Origin: Methylobacterium radiotolerans JCM 2831
GTDB taxonomy: Bacteria; Pseudomonadota; Alphaproteobacteria; Rhizobiales; Beijerinckiaceae
Direction of reading: 5' to 3'
DNA: 64,000 nt
Assembly (NCBI RefSeq): GCF_000019725.1
Contig: NC_010505.1
Location: forward strand, 5,936,001 to 6,000,000
Positions 28,505 through 38,381 of this stretch are shown in pieces. The first letter of the stretch is position 1. Each line of letters starts with the position of its first letter. A program made the translations under genes and the position numbers. The notes under the pieces were generated by a model. It did not search any database, had not been told where the DNA came from, and worked only from the letters and a program-made list of their open reading frames with translations.

Positions 28505-29812
28505 ATGATCCCCCGCTACAGCCGCCCCGCGATGACGGCGATCTGGTCGCCCGAGAGCCGTTTCCGGATCTGGTTCGAGATCGAGGCCCACGCCACCACG
28601 GCGCTCGCCGAGATCGGCGTCGTTCCGAAGGAGGCGGCCGAGACGATCTGGAGCAAGGGCAAGGACGCGGCCTTCGACGTCGCTCGCATCGACGCGATCG
28701 AGGCGGTGACGAAGCACGACGTCATCGCCTTCCTGACCCACCTCGCCGAGATCGTCGGGCCCGAGGCGCGATTCGTCCACCAGGGCATGACCTCCTCGGA
28801 CGTCCTCGACACCTGCCTCAACGTGCAGCTGGTACGCGCCGCCGACATCCTGATCGCCGACGTCGACTCGCTGCTCGCCGCCCTGAAGGCGCGGGCCTTC
28901 GAGCACAAGATGACCCCGACCATCGGCCGGTCGCACGGTATCCACGCCGAGCCGGTGACCTTCGGTCTGAAGCTCGCCCAGGCCTATGCCGAGTTCGAGC
29001 GCAACCGCCGCCGCCTCGTGGCGGCCCGCGAGGAGGTCGCCACCTGCGCGATCTCCGGCGCGGTCGGCACGTTCGCCAATATCGACCCGCGGGTGGAGCA
29101 GTACGTCGCCGAGAAGATGGGTCTGACCGCCGAGCCGGTCTCGACCCAGGTGATCCCGCGCGACCGGCACGCGATGTTCTTCGCGACCCTCGGCGTCGTC
29201 GCCTCGTCGCTGGAGCGCTTGGCGATCGAGATCCGCCACCTGCAGCGCACCGAGGTCCTGGAGGCGGAGGAGTTCTTCTCCGAGGGGCAGAAGGGTTCCT
29301 CGGCCATGCCGCACAAGCGCAACCCGGTGCTCACCGAGAACATCACGGGGCTCGCCCGGATGGTACGCGGCTACGTCACGCCGGCCCTGGAGAACGTCGC
29401 CCTCTGGCACGAGCGCGACATCTCCCACTCGTCGGTGGAGCGGATGATCGGCCCCGACGCCACCGTCACCCTCGACTTCGCCCTGGCGCGGATGACCGGG
29501 GTGATGGAGAAGCTGCTGGTCTACCCGGCCAACATGCAGAAGAACCTCGACCGGCTCGGCGGCCTGATCCACTCGCAGCGCGTGCTGCTGGCGCTGACCC
29601 AGGCCGGGGTCTCCCGCGAGGATTCCTACCGGCTGGTCCAGCGCAACGCGATGCCGGTCTGGCGCGGCGAGGGCGACTTCCTGGCGCTGCTCAAGGCGGA
29701 CCCGGAGGTCGCCGCGGCACTCCCGGCCGAGCAGATCGAGGCGTGCTTCGATCTCGGCTACCACTTCAAGCACGTGGACACGATCTTCGGGCGGGTCTTC
29801 GGCGACCGCTGA
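28505..29812 (+). CDS. purB: Adenylosuccinate lyase
   Basis: Cleaves SAICAR and adenylosuccinate, releasing fumarate, in purine synthesis; 435 aa. The fumarase-superfamily signature GSSAMPHKRNPV is present, with the second region TSSDVLDTCLN and the histidine segment IGRSHGIHAEP. It lies 1.5 kb before purA on the same strand, with the D-amino acid aminotransferase gene between. Confidence 0.97.
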   Translation: MIPRYSRPAMTAIWSPESRFRIWFEIEAHATTALAEIGVVPKEAAETIWSKGKDAAFDVARIDAIEAVTKHDVIAFLTHLAEIVGPEARFVHQGMTSSDVLDTCLNVQLVRAADILIADVDSLLAALKARAFEHKMTPTIGRSHGIHAEPVTFGLKLAQAYAEFERNRRRLVAAREEVATCAISGAVGTFANIDPRVEQYVAEKMGLTAEPVSTQVIPRDRHAMFFATLGVVASSLERLAIEIRHLQRTEVLEAEEFFSEGQKGSSAMPHKRNPVLTENITGLARMVRGYVTPALENVALWHERDISHSSVERMIGPDATVTLDFALARMTGVMEKLLVYPANMQKNLDRLGGLIHSQRVLLALTQAGVSREDSYRLVQRNAMPVWRGEGDFLALLKADPEVAAALPAEQIEACFDLGYHFKHVDTIFGRVFGDR

Positions 29813-29892
29813 GGGTCCCGCACGATTCCTGCTTCGACCCGCCCTCGCGGGCCCGCGTTCCCGGGCCCGCGACGAACACAGGACAGCTCCCC

Positions 29893-30750
29893 GTGACCGC
29901 TCCCCGCATCGTCTACCTCAACGGCCAGTTCCTCCCCTACGAGGAGGCGCGGGTGCCGATCATGGATCGCGGCTTCCTGTTCGCGGACGGCATCTACGAG
30001 GTCTCGGCGATCATCGACGGCAAGCTCGTCGACAACGCCGCGCACCTCGCGCGCCTCGACCGCTCGCTGGGCGAGATCGGCATCCGCAACCCGCACGACG
30101 CGGCGGGTTGGGAGCGCCTGCAGACCGAGCTCGTGGCCCGCAACGGCGTCGCCGAGGGGCTCGTCTACATGCAGGTGACCCGCGGCGTCGCCGAGCGCGA
30201 CTTCGCCTTCCCGAAGGCCGGCACCGAGCCCACCGTGGTGATGTTCACCCAGGCCAAGACCGTGCTCGCCAACCCGCTCGCCGAGACCGGGGCCAGGGTG
30301 ATCACCGTCGAGGACCTGCGCTGGAAGCGCCGGGACATCAAATCGGTGGCCCTGCTGGCGCAGGTCCTCGCCAAGCAGCAGGCGGCCGAGGCCGGCGTCG
30401 CCGAGGCCTGGATGATCGAGGACGGCGCGGTCACCGAAGGTTCCTCCTCGACCGCGTTCATCATCAGCCGCGACCGCGTGCTCGTGACCCGGCCGCTCTC
30501 CACGGCGCTGCTGCCGGGCATCACCCGCGCCTCGGTGCTGCGCCTCGCGCAGGAGGCCGACCTGCGGATCGAGGAGCGGCTGATCCCGGTGGACGAGGTC
30601 TACGCGGCGCAGGAGGCCTTCTACACCAGCGCCTCCGCCTTCGTGATGCCGGTCGTCGAGATCGACGGGCGCGCGATCGGCGAGGGGCGGCCGGGTGCGC
30701 TGACCCGGCGTCTGAGGGAGCTCTACATCGAGGCCGCCCGCCAGGGTTGA
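29893..30750 (+). CDS. D-amino acid (D-alanine) aminotransferase
   Basis: Pyridoxal-phosphate fold-type IV aminotransferase; 285 aa. It has MDRGFLFADGIYEVSAIIDG, the cofactor lysine K150 in the DIK motif (KRRDIKSVALLAQ), the phosphate-binding EGSSSTAFII and a C-terminal YTSASAFVMPV. The arrangement best fits D-alanine aminotransferase, which makes D-Glu or D-Ala for the cell wall. A branched-chain enzyme or aminodeoxychorismate lyase is less likely. The start is a GTG at 29893. Confidence 0.9.
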   Translation: MTAPRIVYLNGQFLPYEEARVPIMDRGFLFADGIYEVSAIIDGKLVDNAAHLARLDRSLGEIGIRNPHDAAGWERLQTELVARNGVAEGLVYMQVTRGVAERDFAFPKAGTEPTVVMFTQAKTVLANPLAETGARVITVEDLRWKRRDIKSVALLAQVLAKQQAAEAGVAEAWMIEDGAVTEGSSSTAFIISRDRVLVTRPLSTALLPGITRASVLRLAQEADLRIEERLIPVDEVYAAQEAFYTSASAFVMPVVEIDGRAIGEGRPGALTRRLRELYIEAARQG

Positions 30751-30863
30751 GGCCGTCGTATCTCGTCCACAGGCTGGGGCATCGGGCCCGACAGCCGGAC
30801 AGGAACGGATCCCGTCTCCGACTGTTCCTCCCCGAATTCGTGTCTCGAACCGGGGAGGCCCTC

Positions 30864-31166
30864 ATGCCGAAGAAGACCCTGCTCGTCGCCCTCGCGACGA
30901 CCCTGGCGACGGCCGTCGCGGCGGTGCCCGTCCGCGCCCAGACGACCGGACCGGCCCCGACGCCGCCCGAGCGCGTGCGCCCGAACGCGGACGCGCCGCC
31001 GCAGGACCAGTCGCTCAGCGACAAGCTCCAGAAGAACGACGGCGTGATCAAGCCGCCGGATTCCGGCACGACCGGCACGGTTGTGAAGCCGGATCAGTCG
31101 GGCTCCATGCCGGTGATCAAGCCCCACGAACTTCCCGGTCGGGACCCGGGCACCGAGGCCAAGTAG
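30864..31166 (+). CDS. Small secreted Pro/Lys-rich protein
   Basis: A 100-aa protein with a signal peptide (MPKKTLLVALATTLATAVAA, cleaved after VRAQ). A charged, proline-rich mature part with two VIKPP/VVKPD-like repeats follows. The ATG at 30864 has GGGGAGG upstream. No domain is recognised. It sits between the aminotransferase gene and purA. Confidence 0.65.
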   Translation: MPKKTLLVALATTLATAVAAVPVRAQTTGPAPTPPERVRPNADAPPQDQSLSDKLQKNDGVIKPPDSGTTGTVVKPDQSGSMPVIKPHELPGRDPGTEAK

Positions 31167-31323
31167 GCCGGTCGCGACGGGCCCCGGCTGGCCGCCATGC
31201 GGTCCGATCATGCGGCCCCTTGCTTGATTTCGCTGCCCGGATCGCGGAAACGGCTCACGACGTACGCCGCCTGCACCCGTGGGCGGCGCCGTCCCGGTTT
31301 CCGTCGCGGGTAAGCAGGCAGGC

Positions 31324-32616
<1,293 letters not shown>

Positions 32617-32895
32617 CCCTCCGCGCGCTATCTCGTTGACGACGCGTGTTTTCGGCGGCCCTGCCTGTATCCAGTCCGCGCGGGCTTGATCTAGAACGGG
32701 CTGGCGGCCGGGCGGTCCGTATCGCGATCCGCCCGCCGCCTCGAAGGCAGCCGGCGCGCGGGCCCTGATCTCGCGCGCGGGACACGACAAACCGGCCGAC
32801 GGCCGCGACCGGACCTGTCGGGCGGGCGCGGACCTCGGTCCCCGGCCTCCGACCGGCGTTGCCGGACGGCGGCCGAAGGGGCGGACCAGAGTATC

Positions 32896-34386
32896 ATGGC
32901 CGATTACTACCCGCTTCTGGCCCGCGCGCTCGACGCGCTGCCGGACCGAACGCCCGCCCTCCGCAAGGCGGTCTACGACCGCGCGCGCAATGCCCTGATC
33001 AGCCAGCTGCGCTCCCTCGATCCGCCGCTGTCAGAGGCCGACATCGATCTCGAGCGCCGGGCGCTCGACGCGGCGATCGAACGGCTCGAGGTCGATCACG
33101 GCGGTCTTCCGGCCCCTGCCAACGATGCCGCGCAGGCGCCCGAGAAGCCCGCACCGGCCACGGCCCCAGCTCCGACGCCCGCTGCGGCACCGGTCGTGCC
33201 CGTACCCGCCGCGCCCGAGCCGATCGTGCCCACGGCCACGGAGCCGGAGATCCCGGAGCCGTCCCCCCCCGAACCGGGACCCGGACCGATGCCGGCGCCC
33301 ATCCTGCCGCCCGCGAGGCCGCCGTTCGCGGTCACGGCCCGAGAGGGTGACCGGGACCCTGAGGACGGTCCGCGCGAGCCGCCGATCCCGATCGCGCCGC
33401 CGCGTCCCGGGACGCCACCGCCGGCCGCGCCCGACGCGGCGCCGCCGGTCGCCGAGACATCGGCCACGGAGGCGCCCGCCGTCGAGGATCCGGACGCCGA
33501 GGCCGCCGAGGGCGCCGGCGGGCGTCAGCGGCCGCGGATCGAAGTGGTCCCGCCCCGGACCGGTCGGTCCCGCGTGCTGCGCAACGTCTTCGTCGGCGGC
33601 GTCCTGGCGGTGGTGATCGGCCTGATCGCCGTCGCGGCCTTCCTGCTGCGCGACAGGCCGCAGAACCTGCCGTCGAGCGGCATGGAGGCCGGGGATACGC
33701 AGCAGCCGGAGGGCGAGACCAAGTTCGGCGACCGGGTCGGCGGCGACGCCGCGCCGGCCCCGAAGGCCCCGACGCGTGTCGAGAACAGCGCGCCGCCGCG
33801 GGCAGCGGCCACGCCCGCGCCCGCCGATGCGGGCGTCGCCGTCGCGCAGAGGGCGGAACTGGTCGAGGAGGCGACGGGCGCCCAGGGCGGGCAGCCGACC
33901 GTGACGCCGGGGCGTGTGACTTGGCGGCTCGAGAGTGTGAACGGGGATCAGGGGCAGCCGGTTCAGAACGCCGTGATCGCCACCGTGACCATTCCGGATG
34001 CCGGCCTGACGCTGGTGATGACGATCCAGCGCAATCTCGACGCCACGCTGCCGGCGTCCCACACCGTCAGCTTGGCGTTCAGCCAGACCGGCAGCAACGG
34101 CGCGTCCCGCACCGTCCAGGATGTCGGGTTGCTCCAGGCCAAGGACGAGCAGAGCGCCCGCGGCTCGCCCGTCTCGGGGTTGCCCGTCCGCGTACGCGAC
34201 AACCTGTTCCTGATCGGCCTGTCGTCGCTGCAGAACGACGTCGAGCGCAACACCGACCTGCTCCTGCATCGGAACTGGTTCGACATCGCACTGCGCTACA
34301 CGTCCGGCCGCCGGGCGGTGCTGACCTTCGAGAAGGGCGCAGCCGGCGCCCAAGTGATGCAGAACGCGTTCGACGCCTGGCAGTGA
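32896..34386 (+). CDS. Conserved membrane protein with proline-rich region
   Basis: A 496-aa protein. An N-terminal helical domain (residues 1-75, YYPLLARALDALPDRTPALR) is followed by a long Pro/Ala-rich linker. One transmembrane helix lies at about 230-252 (FVGGVLAVVIGLIAVAAFLL), then a second low-complexity part and a C-terminal beta-rich domain (VTWRLESVNGD to the end) that should be periplasmic. I know similar proteins next to rpoH in other Hyphomicrobiales but no assigned function. It is convergent with rpoH. Confidence 0.75.
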   Translation: MADYYPLLARALDALPDRTPALRKAVYDRARNALISQLRSLDPPLSEADIDLERRALDAAIERLEVDHGGLPAPANDAAQAPEKPAPATAPAPTPAAAPVVPVPAAPEPIVPTATEPEIPEPSPPEPGPGPMPAPILPPARPPFAVTAREGDRDPEDGPREPPIPIAPPRPGTPPPAAPDAAPPVAETSATEAPAVEDPDAEAAEGAGGRQRPRIEVVPPRTGRSRVLRNVFVGGVLAVVIGLIAVAAFLLRDRPQNLPSSGMEAGDTQQPEGETKFGDRVGGDAAPAPKAPTRVENSAPPRAAATPAPADAGVAVAQRAELVEEATGAQGGQPTVTPGRVTWRLESVNGDQGQPVQNAVIATVTIPDAGLTLVMTIQRNLDATLPASHTVSLAFSQTGSNGASRTVQDVGLLQAKDEQSARGSPVSGLPVRVRDNLFLIGLSSLQNDVERNTDLLLHRNWFDIALRYTSGRRAVLTFEKGAAGAQVMQNAFDAWQ

Positions 34387-34445
34387 CCGCGCGGCGTCGG
34401 CATTCGTTCGAGCCCTGACCGCCGAGCCCTGACCGGGCTGGGCGA

Positions 34446-34470
34446 GCCCGGCGCCTCGCGAGCGCCGGGC
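34446..34470. terminator. Possible bidirectional terminator hairpin
   Basis: A perfect 9-base stem GCCCGGCGC / GCGCCGGGC with a 7-base loop, between the convergent membrane-protein gene and rpoH. No U-tract follows on either strand, so termination may be weak or Rho-assisted. Confidence 0.35.
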
Positions 34471-34477
34471 GTGCGGG

Positions 34478-35371
34478 TCAGCGGGCCTCGATGCCGGTCC
34501 GGGGCAACTCGCGGGTGGCGATGTTGCGCTTGACCGCCTCCTGCACCTTCTCGAAGGCGCGAACCTCGATCTGCCGGACGCGCTCACGGGAGACGCCGAA
34601 CTCGCCGGAGAGATCCTCGAGAGTGATCGGGTCCTCGGCGAGACGCCGGGCCTCGAAGATGCGGCGCTCGCGCGGGTTCAGTACGCCGAGAGCGTCCTTG
34701 AGCGCGGAGAGCCGGTTCTGGCCCTCCTGCTCCCGCGCCAGCACGGTCTCCTGGCTCGGGCTGTTGTCCACGAGCCAGTCCTGCCACTCGCCCTCGCCCT
34801 CCTCGCGCAGGGGCGCGTTGAGCGACGTGTCGCCGGACAGGCGCCGGTTCATGTCGATCACGTCCTGCTCAGGCACACCGAGGCGGGTGGCGATCTGCTT
34901 CACCTGATCGGGCTTCAGATCGCCCTCGTCGAGGGCCGAGATCTTGCCCTTCGCCTTCCGCAGATTGAAGAACAGCTTCTTCTGGTTCGCGGTCGTGCCC
35001 ATCTTCACGAGGGACCACGAGCGCAGGATGTATTCCTGGATCGCCGCCTTGATCCACCACATTGCGTAGGTGGCCAAACGGAAGCCCTTGTCGGGATCGA
35101 AGCGCTTGACCGCCTGCATGAGACCGACATTGCCCTCCGACACGACCTCGCCGATCGGCAGGCCGTAGCCGCGGTAACCCATGGCAATCTTGGCCACGAG
35201 GCGGAGATGCGACGTCACGAGCCGGTGCGCGGCCTCGCGGTCGCCGGCGTCCCGCCAAGCCTTCGCCAGCGTGAACTCCTCCGACGGCTCCAGCATCGGG
35301 AACTTGCGAATCTCGTCGAGGTAGCGCGAGAGGCCACCTTCGTTGGCGAGCACGGGCAGCGTACCGGCCAT
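34478..35371 (-). CDS. rpoH: RNA polymerase heat-shock sigma factor RpoH
   Basis: Sigma-32 directing transcription of chaperone and protease genes; 297 aa. Region 2 contains EGNVGLMQAVKRFDPDKGFR and YAMWWIKAAIQEYILRSWS. The diagnostic RpoH box QKKLFFNLRKAKG follows, and region 4 contains LEDLSGEFGVSRERVRQIE. Alphaproteobacteria often carry two rpoH genes; this is a full-length copy. A partly palindromic sequence lies about 180 bases upstream. Confidence 0.97.
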   Translation of the reverse strand: MAGTLPVLANEGGLSRYLDEIRKFPMLEPSEEFTLAKAWRDAGDREAAHRLVTSHLRLVAKIAMGYRGYGLPIGEVVSEGNVGLMQAVKRFDPDKGFRLATYAMWWIKAAIQEYILRSWSLVKMGTTANQKKLFFNLRKAKGKISALDEGDLKPDQVKQIATRLGVPEQDVIDMNRRLSGDTSLNAPLREEGEGEWQDWLVDNSPSQETVLAREQEGQNRLSALKDALGVLNPRERRIFEARRLAEDPITLEDLSGEFGVSRERVRQIEVRAFEKVQEAVKRNIATRELPRTGIEAR

Positions 35372-35549
35372 GGCATTCTCCTGGACCTAATGTCCCCCTG
35401 TCGGGCGGACGCGACGGACAACAGTGCCGTCCACTCGGGCCGCTCTTGAGCCGACCCTGCCGGCCCCCCATCTCGTAAGGGACGCCGGGGAGCCGGTCGC
35501 GGTCGATGACACCCACGTCGTCAACAACGCGCCACCGGCGATTTTGGTC

Positions 35550-35576
35550 GTACCATGTCACGATGTGACGCGGTAC
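35550..35576. repeat. Imperfect palindrome upstream of rpoH
   Basis: GTACCATGTCAC at 35550-35561 and GTGACGCGGTAC at 35565-35576 pair at 10 of 12 positions around GAT. It lies in the 237-base interval between rluD and rpoH, which are on the same strand. No T-tract follows, so an operator or mRNA structure is more likely than a terminator. Confidence 0.35.
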
Positions 35577-35608
35577 GGGGTGATCTTTCGCACGCCGCGA
35601 CGGGGCGG

Positions 35609-36613
35609 TTACAGGCGCGGCGCTCCGTTCTCTTCCGCCCTCAGTGCCTGCACGAGCGCGGTCATGTCGGGCGGCAGCGGACTCTCGAACCGCAGCGTCG
35701 TGCCGGTGCGCGGGTGGCTGAAGCCGAGCAGTTCCGCGTGGAGCGCCTGGCGCCCGAGCGCGGTGAGGGCGGCGCGGGCTTCCGAACTCAGGCGGGCCGC
35801 CTTGGTCCGGAAGGCGCCGCCGTAGACCGTGTCCCCGAGCAGGGGGTGTCCGCGATGGGCGAGGTGCACGCGGATCTGGTGGGTGCGGCCCGTCTCCAGG
35901 CGGCAGCGCACGAGGGCGGCCTCGCCATACGCCTCGGCCACGGCGTAGTGGGTTACCGCGTGGCGCCCGCTCGCGTCCGACACGACGGCGATCTTTTCCC
36001 GATGGAAGCGCGACCGCGCGAGGTTGGCCTGGATCGTCCCAGCCCGCGGCTGGGGCAGGCCCCAGACCACGGCGGCGTAGGCGCGTTCCAGCGGTCCGGA
36101 CCGGCCGTGATCGGCGAACTGGGCGGTGAGGCCCTGATGGGCCGTGTCGTTCTTGGCGACGACGATCAGGCCGCTCGTATCCTTGTCGAGGCGGTGGACG
36201 ATGCCGGGGCGGCGCACGCCGCCGATCCCCGACAGGCTGGCGCCGCAATGGGCGATCAGCGCGTTGACCAGCGTGCCGCTCTCGTGACCCGGTGCGGGAT
36301 GGACCACCAGGCCGGCCGGCTTGTCGATGACGATCAGGTCGTCGTCCTCGTAGACGATCGGTAGATCCGCGGCCTCGGCCACCGGCTCTGCCGGAGCGGC
36401 CGGGGGCACCCTGAGCACGATGTGCGCGCCGGCGGCGACTTTGCCCGACGGGTCGAGCGCCGGGAGGCCGTCCCGCTGGACCTGGCCGGTGCGGATCAGG
36501 TCCTGCAGGCGGGCCCGGGACAGATCCGGGAACAGTGCGACCAGTGCCCTATCCAGCCGCACGCCTCCCTCGGCCACGATCCCGGCCCGCTCGTCCTGCG
36601 CGTTATCCACCAC
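35609..36613 (-). CDS. rluD: RluA-family 23S rRNA pseudouridine synthase (RluD-like)
   Basis: Isomerises uridines in the large-subunit rRNA helix 69 region; about 334 aa. An N-terminal S4 domain (RLDRALVALFPDLSRARLQD) is followed by the catalytic domain with GIVHRLDKDTSGLIVVAK, which holds the catalytic Asp. The RTHQIRVHLAHRGHPLLGD motif follows. No ATG fits the S4 start; GTG at 36613 or 36610 after AGGGG is used. RluD rather than RluC is inferred from length and S4 context. Confidence 0.9.
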   Translation of the reverse strand: MVDNAQDERAGIVAEGGVRLDRALVALFPDLSRARLQDLIRTGQVQRDGLPALDPSGKVAAGAHIVLRVPPAAPAEPVAEAADLPIVYEDDDLIVIDKPAGLVVHPAPGHESGTLVNALIAHCGASLSGIGGVRRPGIVHRLDKDTSGLIVVAKNDTAHQGLTAQFADHGRSGPLERAYAAVVWGLPQPRAGTIQANLARSRFHREKIAVVSDASGRHAVTHYAVAEAYGEAALVRCRLETGRTHQIRVHLAHRGHPLLGDTVYGGAFRTKAARLSSEARAALTALGRQALHAELLGFSHPRTGTTLRFESPLPPDMTALVQALRAEENGAPRL

Positions 36614-36716
36614 GACCCCTATTCGCTCCCGATCTGACCCGCCGCGGCGGATTTCCTGACAAAGGCACTTGCTCCGCCGCCGGGTGGTGGCTATAGCAGC
36701 CCCGCGCCGCCGGAAA

Positions 36717-36792
36717 GCTCCCATCGTCTAGCGGTCTAGGACGTCGCCCTCTCACGGCGAAAACAGGGGTTCGATTCCCCTTGGGAGCGCCA
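36717..36792 (+). tRNA. tRNA-Glu (CTC)
   Basis: A 76-base cloverleaf: acceptor GCTCCCA/TGGGAGC, anticodon loop CTCTCAC giving CTC, T-arm GGGGTTCGATTCCCC, CCA encoded. It marks the left edge of a sparsely coding stretch. Confidence 0.97.
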
Positions 36793-37105
36793 GCGCGCTG
36801 GCAGCCATCGCGGGCTGCGCATCGTTTTATCAGAAATTGCTAGCGGCTTATGGGCCGGTGTATTGCCGGCGCTCTGCGCCTTCGGTGTCTGCTCGTCGTT
36901 TCGCGGGCTACCGCCGAGCTGGCGCTACCGGTCGAACGATCGCGCTGGTTCTACCGCGAGGTCTCGAGTCACGAACCGTCGCCATGCCGATGTAGCCCGA
37001 TGGTGATGATCAGGGCACGGATGAGGGTTTACCTTGGCGTGGGCCGAGCACGCGGCGCAGCCGACGGATGGGGTCACGCTCTGCGAGACGGGATCGGCGT
37101 TCCGC
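36793..37105. other. Non-coding stretch after tRNA-Glu
   Basis: About 310 bases in which I see no supported gene. One plus-strand frame is open but has no ribosome site or recognisable sequence. Composition is less GC-biased than in the neighbouring genes. Confidence 0.4.
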
Positions 37106-37246
37106 CTACCAGAACCAGATGACGCGGCCCGACACCGCGTAGATGACGAACCACAGCCCGACGGCCAGGATGAGCGATGCCACGACGAGGGCCGCGTGGG
37201 GCCTCCTGCGCGTGCGGCTAGGGCGGACGTGAGTGATCTGATCCAT
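37106..37246 (-). CDS. 46-aa membrane protein
   Basis: A basic N-terminus (MDQITHVRPSRTRRRPH) leads into one strong transmembrane helix (AALVVASLILAVGLWFVIYA) and a short tail ending in WFW. An ATG at 37264 would add six residues. The positive-inside pattern and clean single helix suggest a real microprotein. Function unknown. Confidence 0.5.
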   Translation of the reverse strand: MDQITHVRPSRTRRRPHAALVVASLILAVGLWFVIYAVSGRVIWFW

Positions 37247-37559
37247 GGGTGTGGCGAACGGCATCCCCTGCCGATCGTAAGCACGGAGGCTCCTCGCCCT
37301 GAGCCCGGGAGGCCCCCGTGGTTGCAATCGGCGACAACGGCGCGTTACGACCAACATCCGCCGTCGATGTCCCCATCAAAAGATGCGTTGCGGTGAGGCC
37401 GGCCGCCGGTCGCGCCGGTGGCGCGGGTCCATCGCCGACGGCCGCGAGGCTGCACGGCCTGCGATCAGCGACGCAATCAGGGATCAATCGGGGTCGCCTC
37501 AAAAACGGGATGTTGTGCGGCGTACCCTACTGTGTCGAGTAGGTTTCCGTCGGGCGTGA
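37247..37559. other. Non-coding stretch
   Basis: No supported gene; open frames are short and rich in Arg and Pro, as expected from reading GC-rich DNA out of frame. Confidence 0.35.
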
Positions 37560-37700
37560 TTGCACGGTGCCTCAACCCGCGCGATCACCGCGCACTTCGA
37601 GATCCAAGCCGTCGGACAGCATCTCTGGACCTGGGAAGTGCTCGACGAGACCGAGATGACGGTAGCCGAATCTCATCGGCCGTTCCTTTCTCGGACATAG
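37560..37700 (+). CDS. Possible 46-aa protein
   Basis: A plus-strand frame from a TTG at 37560 to a TAG. It contains ITAHFEIQAVGQHLWTWEVL followed by DETEMTVAESHRPFLS. The alternating polar and aromatic pattern looks like a genuine beta-hairpin protein rather than noise. No ribosome site is evident, so it may be a decayed or partial gene. Confidence 0.35.
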   Translation: MHGASTRAITAHFEIQAVGQHLWTWEVLDETEMTVAESHRPFLSRT

Positions 37701-37791
37701 GCCCTCGCGGCGGCCCTGGCCTTCGATGAGCTGGTCGCGCGGGCTAGCCGTTCGCTCAGTGGTGGAGCGTCGAGCGGCCTCCTGTAGGCGA

Positions 37792-37941
37792 TCACTTCCG
37801 ACGCAGCTCTCCGAAGAGTTCTCGGGTCCGTTGCCTGGCCGATCTAATCCTCCGCTCGTGCGTGCAGGTGAGCCCATAGGCGGTCCGAGGGCAGCCCTCG
37901 CGTGTCGACCGGGAGCACGCGTCGCGCATGCAGGCATTCAT
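37792..37941 (-). CDS. Possible 49-aa Cys/Arg-rich protein
   Basis: From an ATG at 37941: MNACMRDACSRSTREGCPRT then AYGLTCTHERRIRSARQRTR and a short end. It has four cysteines in the first 30 residues and a basic helix after. The compact Cys spacing hints at a metal site, but support is only compositional. Confidence 0.3.
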   Translation of the reverse strand: MNACMRDACSRSTREGCPRTAYGLTCTHERRIRSARQRTRELFGELRRK

Positions 37942-38381
37942 CCTCAGGCACACCGACTGACCGTCCGTGTCGTCCCTGTGGGCGCTAAAGAGGAGCGGCA
38001 GGGGGCCTCGAACTGGCTGACCTGCCAGTGATGGCGACACCCGCGGCCAAGCAGAAGCCGCAGACCAGCAGGCGGCTATCGTACAACCAGTGCCTGCGGT
38101 CCTCCCCGGCGGCGCCGTTCGCGCTCATCCTTGTCACCGGGAAATCGCCCGGTTCCGCGTCCCGACGCGAGAGGCTCAGCCTGGCTCTTCGACGGGCGAA
38201 TCCACCGCAGCCGGTCTGCCGAGGCGATTCGGCTGGTCGAACGCTGTTCACGGAAGGCAGCGTCCTGTCAGCAGGTCGACCCAGTCCTCGTCGCGCCGCC
38301 GCGGCCCGTCGTATCATGGGTGGGCCGCTCTGGGATCGGCAAGACTCGCCACGCGGCGCGCGAGGCCGCACGGAGGGACGC
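37942..38381. other. Stretch with no convincing gene
   Basis: About 440 bases. The frame of the downstream beta-helix gene is open through it, but its codons lack protein character and no ribosome site is present until just before 38382. Confidence 0.4.
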
